The notes under the pieces: generated by a model
What the model saw: only the letters and a program-made list of their open reading frames with translations
Database searches by the model: none
Told to the model about the DNA's origin: nothing
Made by a program: the position numbers and the translations under genes
Shown here: positions 44,298 to 51,360 of the stretch, one piece after another
Layout: each line of letters opens with the position of its first letter
How positions within the stretch are numbered: position 1 is the stretch's first letter
Origin: Gammaproteobacteria bacterium
GTDB taxonomy: Bacteria; Pseudomonadota; Gammaproteobacteria; Ga0077536
DNA: 51,360 nucleotides
Reading direction: 5' to 3'
Assembly (NCBI GenBank): GCA_019747795.1
Contig: JAIEQK010000107.1
Span: forward strand, 1 to 51,360

Positions 44298-44839
44298 TGC
44301 TACGCCTTCACGACGTCCAGGTACGGCTGGTGCTACTTAACCATGTCACCGTACGGCTCGCCGAAGGCGAGGAGGAGGAGCTCAGCGCGGCCGGCATCGA
44401 GAACGAGCAGCTGAGTCACCTTCGGCAACTCTCAGCACTCGATTTGAGTCGCCTCGCGGCCATGCGCTCGCTCACCATCGGCGTTGCCTTCGATAGCGCA
44501 GAGCTGAAAGCCGGGCTTCGCGCCGTTGCGATCGCTAATGAGGCGAAGGCGCTTGAGACCTATTTCATCCGCCATGGCGCGTCCACGCAGCTCATGAGCG
44601 CGCTGTTCAAAATGCGCCGCAAGCTGACCTTGAAGCGTCGCCGTGATGTCGGCGCGCGTCGACCAGCAGGTAGGGTGCGGCTTCCGGACTATCCCCTGCG
44701 TGAACGCATCTACCGTGCCTGGCGAGACATTCCCGATCCCATTCCTCGTGTTCGTTACTACCGCCTGCACCAGGCCTTTCCACAGCTACCGATCGCGGTA
44801 CTGGAAACCGTTATCCGCACTTTTGAGGCCGATCTATGA
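44297..44839 (+). CDS. DUF2857 ICE protein
   Basis: About 180 residues, ATG at 44297 or GTG at 44294, overlapping the parB stop. Features include LSHLRQLSALDLSRLAAMRS, AKALETYFIRHGASTQLMSA and, near the end, VRYYRLHQAFPQLPIAVLET. DUF2857 genes almost always lie between parB and the STY4528-type gene in ICEs; the function is unknown, but the C-terminal part looks like an HTH. It overlaps the next ATG by four bases. Confidence 0.85.
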   Translation: MLRLHDVQVRLVLLNHVTVRLAEGEEEELSAAGIENEQLSHLRQLSALDLSRLAAMRSLTIGVAFDSAELKAGLRAVAIANEAKALETYFIRHGASTQLMSALFKMRRKLTLKRRRDVGARRPAGRVRLPDYPLRERIYRAWRDIPDPIPRVRYYRLHQAFPQLPIAVLETVIRTFEADL

Positions 44840-45210
44840 ACGCTCGAACACAAGTCCACGGCATCACGACCGATTTGCTGCTGGAAGTATTCGATATCCC
44901 CGTCAGCTTTCATCGCTGTCTCGTCCCCGTGACCGGCGGGATCACGTCCGCCTTGATGCTGTCGCAGGCCATCTGGACCACGCACGCGCTTGAGCCAGCC
45001 GCCGAGGGCTGGTTCATGCGCTCCCAGGAGGAGTGGACGGAGGAGACCGGCCTGTCGCGTTGGGAGCAGGAGACTGCGCGGCGCGCGCTGCGTCGTGCAG
45101 GACTACTGGAAGAGCGTCGATTCGGTATGCCGGCAAGGCTCTGGTTCCGCGTGCGCGCCGAAGCGGTCTGGCGTGCCTTACAGGTGAGTGCTGGGAACCT
45201 TTGGCAGTGA
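44836..45210 (+). CDS. Single-module winged-helix protein related to STY4528
   Basis: 124 residues. Residues 25-106 (FHRCLVPVTGGITSALMLSQ ... GWFMRSQEEWTEETGLSRWE, QETARRALRRAGLLEERRFG, MPARLWFRV) form one winged-helix module. It is similar to two modules inside the next protein (45220). The pattern resembles replication-initiator/phage O-type wHTH domains, which test for bound DNA. A small extra paralogue directly before the STY4528 gene suggests duplication. Confidence 0.75.
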   Translation: MNARTQVHGITTDLLLEVFDIPVSFHRCLVPVTGGITSALMLSQAIWTTHALEPAAEGWFMRSQEEWTEETGLSRWEQETARRALRRAGLLEERRFGMPARLWFRVRAEAVWRALQVSAGNLWQ

Positions 45211-45219
45211 CGTTGCGCA

Positions 45220-46647
45220 GTGCCTGCCATGGTTGAAGACTGGGACGTTGTTAAACGCAACTGCGAAGCGCCGAGCGGCTTGCGTGCCACGGCCCCGCTC
45301 GCGGTCATCTGGCCGCTGCTCGGCCGGCACATCGCCTTTCATCGACGCCTGGTGGACGTGACTACCAGCGTCAAAGCGGCGCTGCTCCTATCGCAGTCAA
45401 TTTACTGGACGCGCCATGGCCGGGAGATCGCCGAGAACCAGGGCTGGTTCTGGAAGACCGCCGAGCAATGGGAGCGGGAGACGGGTCTGTCAGCGAAAGA
45501 GCAGACGACTGCGCGTGATCTGCTGCGTCATTTATCGCTCGTAGAGGAGAGTCGCATGGGTATTCCAGCCCGGCTGCATTTTCGTGTGAGCTTGGACACC
45601 TTGGGGGCGCGGTTATCTGAACAGGTAGCGTTGCGTCAGGGTGAACGCGACATCAGCGAACGCGCCATCATCACGCAATTGCTCGGGCCCTCGCTCGCCT
45701 ATCACCGTGCGCTGGCCGAGGTCGCGGGGGGCATACACGCGGGCCTCATGCTGTCGCGGGCGCTGCATCTCACCCGCCAGCAGATCAAGCGCCGCCTGGA
45801 TGCCTGGATCTGTAATTCGGCGGCGCGTTGGTCTGATGAAATCGGGCTGACGCGGCGCGAGCAGGAAACCGCGCGGCGGTCATTGACGCGCATCGGTGTT
45901 TGGGAAGAAACCCTGAAGGGCATTCCGCCCAGCATGATGGCGCGCATTCGTCTCGACTGCTTGTTAACACTGCTAACAGAGGGCGCCTCGCCTGAGATTT
46001 TAGGTCAAGGTTCGGCCCCTCAATCCTCCGGAAGTCGAGCAGACTGGGCTGCACAGAAGGGCGAAACAAGATTGCGGCAATCCCACATTCATGTTTCGCC
46101 GAAAGCGCCAAAATTGATTAGCCGAAACCGCCATCACTGTTTCGACAAAAGCGCCATCGTTCTTATTAATATAATTACAAAAGATCTATTACAACCACAG
46201 GACGCCTCTCAAACACCCCTTGAAGTCACCGGTCCGATCGGTGGTGGTGATCTGATTTTTCCAGAGCAACTGCTGCCGGGAGAGCGTGTCGCTGCACGGC
46301 AGCTTTTGCAGGATTGCGAAGTCGAGGCACAGGCCCTGCTCGACGAACTGGCCGGTCGCTTAAAGGTTCACGGTGTGCGCAGCAGTCCGCTCGCTTACCT
46401 GCGCGCGCTCGTCGCTCGCGCGCGTGCTGGAAGCTTCGTCCCTGAACTCGGTCCGCGCATAACCGCGCAACGCTTGCTGCGCCAGGAAGCTGCAGATCAA
46501 CGCAGCGTCCGTGCCGCTGCTGAGGCGCGTCTGGCAGCCGAGCATGCATCGTCGGACTTCGAGGCCGAGGTCCAAGCGCGCCGTGAAACGGCCCGGCGCG
46601 AGATACGCGACATGAAGCGTCGTCTGCGCGCAGGCAAGCCAACCTGA
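45220..46647 (+). CDS. STY4528-type ICE replication protein with two wHTH modules
   Basis: Up to 475 residues (GTG 45220 or ATG 45229). Module 1 covers 40-123 (FHRRLVDVTTSVKAALLLSQ, GWFWKTAEQWERETGLSAKE, GIPARLHFRV) and module 2 covers 161-246 (YHRALAEVAGGIHAGLMLSR, ARWSDEIGLTRREQETARRS). An A/T-rich linker of about 100 residues (260-350) is followed by a basic helical C-terminus (ARRETARREIRDMKRRLRAG). The position after DUF2857 is that of STY4528-family pathogenicity-island replication proteins. Likely binds the element's origin. Confidence 0.75.
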   Translation: MPAMVEDWDVVKRNCEAPSGLRATAPLAVIWPLLGRHIAFHRRLVDVTTSVKAALLLSQSIYWTRHGREIAENQGWFWKTAEQWERETGLSAKEQTTARDLLRHLSLVEESRMGIPARLHFRVSLDTLGARLSEQVALRQGERDISERAIITQLLGPSLAYHRALAEVAGGIHAGLMLSRALHLTRQQIKRRLDAWICNSAARWSDEIGLTRREQETARRSLTRIGVWEETLKGIPPSMMARIRLDCLLTLLTEGASPEILGQGSAPQSSGSRADWAAQKGETRLRQSHIHVSPKAPKLISRNRHHCFDKSAIVLINIITKDLLQPQDASQTPLEVTGPIGGGDLIFPEQLLPGERVAARQLLQDCEVEAQALLDELAGRLKVHGVRSSPLAYLRALVARARAGSFVPELGPRITAQRLLRQEAADQRSVRAAAEARLAAEHASSDFEAEVQARRETARREIRDMKRRLRAGKPT

Positions 46648-46703
46648 CGTTGCGCCTTTGCCCAATTACCAATTAACCAGCCTTCCAACCCAAGGAGTAC
46701 GCC

Positions 46704-47633
46704 ATGGAAACGCAAAACACTCGCTCGCCTATCAACTCAACCATTGCGCCCGCAGATCTGCTCGGCGGGATCATGTCCGTTGCTGCTACGGGATCGCCGA
46801 AGCTGCGATCTGATTTGGCCGTGCCGTTAGCACCGCCAACGACCCTTCCGGTGATGCTGGGCCAACTGGCCGACGAAACCCCGGACGTCATGACCCTACA
46901 CACCCGCGACGCCTACCGAATGTTTGTTGGCCGCTCAGGGGAGGAGGCGACCCAGGCCAGCGCCATTGTGGGCGGTCGCAAGTTTGCCGCCATGCTGAAG
47001 TCGCTCTGGCACCTGTCCGCCAACGACAACCCGTATGCCGACTGGATTTTGATTGATGTCTATCAAAACCTGGTTCAGATCCGCGCGCGGATGGGGGAAG
47101 TGATTAACACGCGTGAAGCGGAATTCGAGCGGCTTCGGCGCCGCGGTTTGAACCTGTCGGTTTTAGGCTCGCGCAGCCCGCTCAACGTTGCGCTCGGATT
47201 TCGTAGCCCCTACGGCTACGCGACCGCCGAAGCCATTGTCGAATTCGACTACCACGTGCGCATGGTCAAGACCCTGGTCATGAAAGACCGACTGAGCGAT
47301 GACGACGGCCGCGCGGCGATCCGCGAGGTGGGTCGGGCTTTGCGTGGACTCTTCCTCGCGCCCATGCGCTGGGAGCGGGTTCTGTTGCGCGAAGAAATGC
47401 TGCCCCTGAGTCGGCGCGATTTTCTGCCCGGCGCTGATGGTCTCGCGCGGTTACGCGTGCGCGCGGCCTTGGCGGTATTCGGTGAAGTCCCGCGCAAGAT
47501 TTTTACCGGCGAGCAGGCGCCGCGTCACTCGCAGCGTCGAGTGTTACTGAGCGAAGCCGAGCTTCGGCTACTGCAGCAAGTCTCACTGACGCTAGACGAT
47601 CTCCCGGCGCAGCCGGCAGGAGAATTACTGTGA
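46704..47633 (+). CDS. PFL_4669-family ICE protein
   Basis: 309 residues, AAGGAG nine bases before the ATG. Features include LHTRDAYRMFVGRSGEEATQ, LWHLSANDNPYADWILIDVY, SRSPLNVALGFRSPYGYATA and EAIVEFDYHVRMVKTLVMKD, which I recognise as the TIGR03761-type family (PFL_4669). AcaB-like regulators of conjugation share this fold, so DNA binding is possible. Its stop overlaps the GTG of the next gene. Confidence 0.85.
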   Translation: METQNTRSPINSTIAPADLLGGIMSVAATGSPKLRSDLAVPLAPPTTLPVMLGQLADETPDVMTLHTRDAYRMFVGRSGEEATQASAIVGGRKFAAMLKSLWHLSANDNPYADWILIDVYQNLVQIRARMGEVINTREAEFERLRRRGLNLSVLGSRSPLNVALGFRSPYGYATAEAIVEFDYHVRMVKTLVMKDRLSDDDGRAAIREVGRALRGLFLAPMRWERVLLREEMLPLSRRDFLPGADGLARLRVRAALAVFGEVPRKIFTGEQAPRHSQRRVLLSEAELRLLQQVSLTLDDLPAQPAGELL

Positions 47634-47950
47634 GCGGCGCGCAAGCGATCGGCGGGCGCCATCCGAGCGCTGCAGAGTGGAAGGTCTTGTGCGCGGTGGC
47701 TCAGGAATCGCTCCACCTGGCCTTACGCAACAGCGCTCATCACGTGACGTTCCAGGGCTATCGCATTGAGGCGTGTCGCGCAGGGAGCGACGGTGAGGCT
47801 GGCGCTGTCATCGAGATCAGGGTGAGTGATGGCGGGCATCACTCACCCCCGGAATTTGAGCGCATTGAAGTTGCGCGCTATTGCGTTTTGAGATCAGCAT
47901 GCCTCATGCAATGGCTGCCGGTGTCTCGCGCGATCACCGTGCTGCATTAA
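47630..47950 (+). CDS. Hypothetical ICE protein
   Basis: 106 residues from a GTG that overlaps the previous stop (GTGA). Visible parts: AAEWKVLCAVAQESLHLALR, HHVTFQGYRIEACRAG, EFERIEVARYCVLRSACLMQ. No family recognised. Position suggests a DUF3158- or SSB-like slot of related ICEs, but I see no sequence support for either. Confidence 0.65.
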   Translation: MSGAQAIGGRHPSAAEWKVLCAVAQESLHLALRNSAHHVTFQGYRIEACRAGSDGEAGAVIEIRVSDGGHHSPPEFERIEVARYCVLRSACLMQWLPVSRAITVLH

Positions 47951-48070
47951 GTTTCTCGCTGGCTGTGTCAGCCCGATTGATGCCCGTTACGCATCGCCCA
48001 AAACCGGCCAGATCTCCTGAGAGCCGGTGGCCGTAAGGCCAGGAGATACAAGTTGTGCGCTTCAACCCAA

Positions 48071-48110
48071 GCGGGGAGTCCTATCCCCGCATGGGGCATG
48101 GTCTCCCCAT
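48071..48110 (+). promoter_or_regulatory. Twin hairpin leader before DUF3577 gene
   Basis: GCGGGGA-GTCCTA-TCCCCGC (7-bp stem) is followed without a gap by ATGGGG-CATGGTCT-CCCCAT (6-bp stem). AGGAGG and the ATG follow 30 bp later. The first hairpin has nearly the same loop as the radC leader hairpin (GTCCTC), so a shared regulator or RNA-stability role is likely. Confidence 0.6.
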
Positions 48111-48139
48111 TCATGTGTGTCATGTCATAGGAGGCCATC

Positions 48140-48580
48140 ATGGCTGAGCAAACTCAAGAAAAGGTGCAACCGTCCTTCTTCAACCTGTTCGTCGAAGGTA
48201 TTGGTTATCTCAATCGTGTGCGCGTCGTCAAACCCAAGAAGGGTCAGGAGTTTCTGGCCTGCACTGTCGCCGCCATGCGTGGCAGTGACAGCGACGTGTG
48301 TTACACGAAGTTCGACTGTCGCGTCAGCGGTGCTGATGCCCAGGCAATCGTCAAGCGATTGGAAGACGATGTCACGGCCGACAAGACCGTGATCATTGGC
48401 TTCCGCATTGCTGACATTTATCCCGAAACTTTCACCTTCGAGAAGGGTGACAGAAAAGGGCAAACCGGCGTCAGCATCAAGGGTCGTCTGCTCCGCATCA
48501 AGTTCGCCAAAGTCAACGGCGTGGCTATCGATGTGCCGCAGCCGGAGCGCTCAGCCGAGCGCGAAAGCGTTCCGGCCTGA
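48140..48580 (+). CDS. DUF3577 (STY4534-type) ICE protein
   Basis: 146 residues, AGGAGG upstream. The family pattern is visible: SFFNLFVEGIGYLNRVRVVK, FLACTVAAMRGSDSDVCYTK, FDCRVSGADAQAIVKRLEDD and FTFEKGDRKGQTGVSIKGRL. It is predicted OB-fold-like by length and beta-pattern, and relatives are annotated as ICE replication proteins. It probably binds single-stranded DNA during element replication. Confidence 0.88.
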   Translation: MAEQTQEKVQPSFFNLFVEGIGYLNRVRVVKPKKGQEFLACTVAAMRGSDSDVCYTKFDCRVSGADAQAIVKRLEDDVTADKTVIIGFRIADIYPETFTFEKGDRKGQTGVSIKGRLLRIKFAKVNGVAIDVPQPERSAERESVPA

Positions 48581-48605
48581 GCCGCGACACCCGTCGTCAT
48601 TCCAT

Positions 48606-48660
48606 CCCCTGGGGAGTCCTCTCCCCAGGGGAGGCGCTCCCCTTCTTCTTGGAAAGGGAG
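48606..48660 (+). promoter_or_regulatory. Hairpin leader before radC, second hairpin covers the ribosome site
   Basis: CCCCTGGGGA-GTCCTC-TCCCCAGGGG is a perfect 10-bp stem. Then CTCCCCTT (48637-48644) can pair with AAAGGGAG (48653-48660), which is the radC Shine-Dalgarno sequence six bases before the ATG. The layout could switch translation on and off. Confidence 0.55.
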
Positions 48661-48666
48661 ACAGTC

Positions 48667-49260
48667 ATGAGTCCTTGTTTGAAATCGATGTCAGACGTCG
48701 ATGTGCTCGGCGTGCTAGTCGGTCGTCGTAACGCTGCGCAGTTGATAAGAGACGCCGGCGGCAGTTTGTCTGAGCTTTTGAAAGAAGCGGAGGTGAGCAA
48801 CGATGTCAGGCCCCAGGCCGTCGTCAAACTCGATGCCGCGAAAGAGTTGATAAGGCGCTCGCTAGTCGAATCGATGCGTCATCGCGACGCGCTCGAATCG
48901 ATAGCCGCAGTGCGTGATTATCTGCGGCTGACGATTGGTCGGCGCGACTACGAAGTATTCATGGTGCTATTCCTCGATACCAAACATCGAGTCATCGCGC
49001 CGGAAGAAATGTTCCGTGGCACCTTAAGTCAGGCGAGCGTCTATCCCCGCGAAGTGGTCAAGCGCTCGATGGCGCATAACGCCGCAGCCGTGATCTTCGC
49101 GCATAACCATCCCTCTGGTGTTGCCGAGCCGAGCGCTGCGGACGAGGCCATCACCCAGGCATTGCGCAACGCATTAGCGCTGCTTGATGTTCGCGTGCTC
49201 GACCACCTGGTGGTCGCTGGCAACGAGATTGTGTCGTTCGCCGAGCGAGGTTTGTTGTAG
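48667..49260 (+). CDS. radC: RadC/JAB-domain ICE protein
   Basis: 197 residues from the ATG at 48667. The JAMM metal site is visible: Glu in APEEMFRG, then HNHPSGVAEPSAADE (His146, His148, and the later Ser and Asp). The N-terminal HhH-like part (VLGVLVGRRNAAQLIRDAGG) is short. RadC-type JAB proteins are frequent on ICEs and plasmids; the biochemical role is unsettled despite the name. Confidence 0.9.
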   Translation: MSPCLKSMSDVDVLGVLVGRRNAAQLIRDAGGSLSELLKEAEVSNDVRPQAVVKLDAAKELIRRSLVESMRHRDALESIAAVRDYLRLTIGRRDYEVFMVLFLDTKHRVIAPEEMFRGTLSQASVYPREVVKRSMAHNAAAVIFAHNHPSGVAEPSAADEAITQALRNALALLDVRVLDHLVVAGNEIVSFAERGLL

Positions 49261-49377
49261 TTCAACGCAGCGTGGTCTGAAGGGCTTTCCTTTGGACTGC
49301 ATTGCCAGCGTCGGCGCGGAGCAATCCGCGTCATCCATCGGGGCCGAGTCTTCTCGGTCTGACTTCTGTAACCCTGG

Positions 49378-49395
49378 CGGGGATGTGCATCCCCG
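49378..49395 (+). promoter_or_regulatory. Hairpin in the DUF932 leader
   Basis: CGGGGAT-GTGC-ATCCCCG is a perfect 7-4-7 hairpin 45 bp before the DUF932 ATG. It resembles the GGGGA/TCCCC stems ahead of DUF3577 and radC. Confidence 0.55.
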
Positions 49396-49439
49396 TGTTC
49401 GGGCATGCCGTCTCCGCTTTTTTCTTTGGAGTAACCACT

Positions 49440-50504
49440 ATGAAAAGCGGACGTTCACTTGTAAACCTGGCCCAAGAACTCGAGCGCCAGCTTGCTCGCA
49501 AGCAGGATCTCGTCGTTCCTTCCTCTCTACTGCAATGCCGTACCGATGAGGGCGGCGATCTCAAGATGCTCGTCGAGGCCCGCACGGGCGAAGTTGAATA
49601 CGGCGTCAATAGCCTCGCGCGGCACCAGCTCGCCGAGAAGCTCAAGATCCCATTCGCCTACTTCGAGCGCATGCGTCACGAGCAGCCGGCCTTGCTGGAC
49701 AGCAACGTCAATACCTGGCTACGGACAGACGGCGATCGCCGCATGATCCGCACCTTGGACGGGACGGTTCGTGCCGTGTTGTCAGATAGATATCGGCGGC
49801 TCGATAACTTCGACCTGGCCGAGAATGTGTTGCCGATCTTGCATCGCCTCGAAGGTGCACGCTTTGAATCGGTCGAGCGGACCGAGACGAAGATGTACCT
49901 GAAGGTCGTGACGCCCCGCGTCGAGTACGAAGTTGCCCCTGGCGATATCGTGCAGGCAGGCATTGTCATTTCCAACTCGGAAGTCGGCTGCGGCACCTTG
50001 TCGGTGCAACCGCTCATCTTCCGGCTGGTATGTCGAAACGGGCTCATCGCGCCAGACCGTACTTTGCGCAAAACCCATGTCGGGCGAGCGCTCCAGTCAG
50101 ACGATGAGTCGGTCAACGTCTACAGGGATGACACCCTGGCTGCCGACGACCGTGCGTTCTTCCTGAAAGTCCGAGATGTGGTGGAAGCCGCACTCTCCGC
50201 GGCGACGTTCAGACAGGTTGCGTTGAAGTTCCAGAAGACCCGTGAGATCCCGCTGACTGGCGATCCTGTGAAGACGGTCGAAGTGCTGGCCAACCGCTAC
50301 ACGCTCAATGAAACCGAGCGAACCGGCGTGTTGCGGCACCTCATCGTCGAAGGAGATCTCTCGGCCTACGGTCTCGTTAACGCGGTCACGCACTACTCGC
50401 AGGAGGTCGAGGACTATGACCGCGCGACCGAGTTCGAGGCGTTGGGTGGCCGGCTGATCGATCTACCCGCCAAGGACTGGAAGGAATTGGCGCAGGCCGC
50501 CTGA
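49440..50504 (+). CDS. DUF932 protein
   Basis: 354 residues from the ATG at 49440 (TTGGAG upstream). DUF932 hallmarks are HQLAEKLKIPFAYFERMRHE, WLRTDGDRRMIRTLDGTVRA, VLSDRYRRLDNFDLAENVLP, GIVISNSEVGCGTLSVQPLI and FRLVCRNGLIA. The family (phage/plasmid LGT_TIGR03299-like) is common on mobile elements; it has no fixed biochemical role. A terminator follows 71 bp downstream. Confidence 0.9.
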   Translation: MKSGRSLVNLAQELERQLARKQDLVVPSSLLQCRTDEGGDLKMLVEARTGEVEYGVNSLARHQLAEKLKIPFAYFERMRHEQPALLDSNVNTWLRTDGDRRMIRTLDGTVRAVLSDRYRRLDNFDLAENVLPILHRLEGARFESVERTETKMYLKVVTPRVEYEVAPGDIVQAGIVISNSEVGCGTLSVQPLIFRLVCRNGLIAPDRTLRKTHVGRALQSDDESVNVYRDDTLAADDRAFFLKVRDVVEAALSAATFRQVALKFQKTREIPLTGDPVKTVEVLANRYTLNETERTGVLRHLIVEGDLSAYGLVNAVTHYSQEVEDYDRATEFEALGGRLIDLPAKDWKELAQAA

Positions 50505-50574
50505 AAGTCGTTAGACAGCGCGTCGAAAGGCTGGCCTTGAAGACCACTGCCGCTGACAACTGACTCCCTCCTTC

Positions 50575-50611
50575 GCCCGGTGCAACCTCACGGTCGCCCG
50601 GGCATTTTTTT
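50575..50611 (+). terminator. Rho-independent terminator after DUF932
   Basis: GCCCGG (50575-50580) pairs with CCGGGC (50598-50603) around a 17-base loop, and ATTTTTTT follows at once. It closes the plus-strand ICE gene run before the convergent integrase. Confidence 0.75.
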
Positions 50612-50661
50612 GACTGTCAGCAGTGCTGACGACTTGGTCGCGGCCGATGATCGGTGGCGGA

Positions 50662-51360
50662 CTATCGTCCGAGGTAAAGCGCAGTAATTTGCTCGCGAAC
50701 ATGGCCCAGCTCTGCGCTGATGGTCAGACGCGCCTGGTGATCGGACTCGCGCTGCGCCGGCGTTAATTCTTTGGAGCGCGGCCCACCGGCAGCCGGGGCC
50801 GACCAGCCGGTGAGTTCGCGGTATCGGGTTTGTGCGTACTGGTGGCGATGACCGTGGGCGCGATTTATTCCAGCGGTCGCACATTGATGCTCGAAGCGCC
50901 GGAGTTGCTCGATGTAGGTTTGCCCTGCCGGGATCAAGCTGCCCCTGCCGGCGAGTGCCTTGGCGGCATCGACGACCTGGCGTTGTTCGTCGTTACGAAT
51001 CGGGACCTCGCGAGCGCGTCCACCTTTCGTCCATGTGTCCTTCAGTGCGAGGCTGGTGCCGCGATCGGCCCACACCGGACAGATCTTGATGGACTCCGCG
51101 CGTCGCAGACCAAATGCCGCTTGCAGGCGCAGGGACATCTGGGTGTAGAGATCGGTGACTTTGGCAAGTTCGGCCGCGACCAGTTCGCGGGCCTTGCTGA
51201 CGTTGGTGACGTATTGGCGTTTCCCGATCCCGTAATGGTCGTTGTCACGGGCGAGCACATTTTGTTTGCCGATTTTCTCGGCCCACTGAAGTTGATCCGC
51301 TTTCGTGGACATCCGAACCTTTGGGAGACTGGAGGCCACGATGCCGAAATCAAGAATGCC
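50662..51360 (-). CDS. Tyrosine recombinase (integrase-domain protein), 5' end beyond window
   Basis: The frame is open to the right edge (ILDFGIVASSLPKVRM precedes a GTG at 51339), so the true start is outside the window. Catalytic residues are visible: Arg in LQAAFGLRRAESIK, HGHRH in RAHGHRHQYAQTRY, and Tyr in HVREQITALYLGR. The region NVLARDNDHYGIGKRQYV, with WTKGGRAREVPIR, is typical of ICE/plasmid integrase-domain proteins of about 300 residues. The usual N-terminal core-binding domain looks shortened (few residues before VLARDN). It may be the element's recombinase or an accessory one. Confidence 0.85.
   Translation of the reverse strand, partial: GILDFGIVASSLPKVRMSTKADQLQWAEKIGKQNVLARDNDHYGIGKRQYVTNVSKARELVAAELAKVTDLYTQMSLRLQAAFGLRRAESIKICPVWADRGTSLALKDTWTKGGRAREVPIRNDEQRQVVDAAKALAGRGSLIPAGQTYIEQLRRFEHQCATAGINRAHGHRHQYAQTRYRELTGWSAPAAGGPRSKELTPAQRESDHQARLTISAELGHVREQITALYLGR

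Overview
The window looks like a high-G+C proteobacterial chromosome, most likely gammaproteobacterial. That placement is inferred from gene content (PQQ alcohol dehydrogenase, cytochrome P460 proteins, many glutathione transferases, and an integrative conjugative element core of the SPI-7/PFGI-1/ICEclc type). No rRNA, complete tRNA or other taxonomic marker is present.

Positions 1-37.5 kb are an eroding accessory region. It begins with a collapsed drug-efflux locus (outer-membrane factor and a TetR/RND fusion), an IS256 scar, a palindrome-rich repeat array and a 68-bp perfect palindrome carrying a tmRNA 3'-end-like sequence. Next come a quinohemoprotein alcohol dehydrogenase (2.6-4.6 kb), broken group II intron RT, IS5 and PhoD genes, and a glutathione transferase. 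From 8.9 to 15.2 kb two similar units each pair an AraC-type regulator with a divergent cytochrome P460 operon. From 17.8 to 30.4 kb lies a xenobiotic or hydrocarbon-type cluster: two 6-oxocamphor-hydrolase-like crotonases (one frameshifted), a HAD dehalogenase-like protein, a haloalkane-dehalogenase-like hydrolase, a TetR regulator and four glutathione-transferase-type genes. The span 30.4-37.6 kb is mostly debris (IS630, antiporter, molybdopterin enzyme, DUF1223), plus an intact YHS/TAXI pair and an ECF sigma factor with a shortened anti-sigma gene.

The most notable single gene is the peroxiredoxin-like gene at 24823-25476 (minus strand). An in-frame UGA replaces the peroxidatic cysteine of its CxxC motif, the rest of the frame is intact, and an 8-bp stem-loop with bacterial-SECIS-like geometry follows the UGA. 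It is a strong selenoprotein candidate.

At least seven copies of a short mobile element (six of 161-163 bp, one partial) are scattered over 2-36 kb. They have TGTTGGCGCC ends and internal TGAGCCA repeats, resembling IS21-family ends joined without a transposase. Several copies abut truncated genes.

Positions 38.3-51.4 kb are a coherent, well-preserved ICE replication and partition module on the plus strand: topB, a sigma-70-like factor, parA, parB, DUF2857, two winged-helix replication-type proteins, PFL_4669 family, a small unknown, DUF3577, radC and DUF932. A convergent tyrosine recombinase runs off the right edge. Three of these genes are preceded by GGGGA...TCCCC hairpin leaders.
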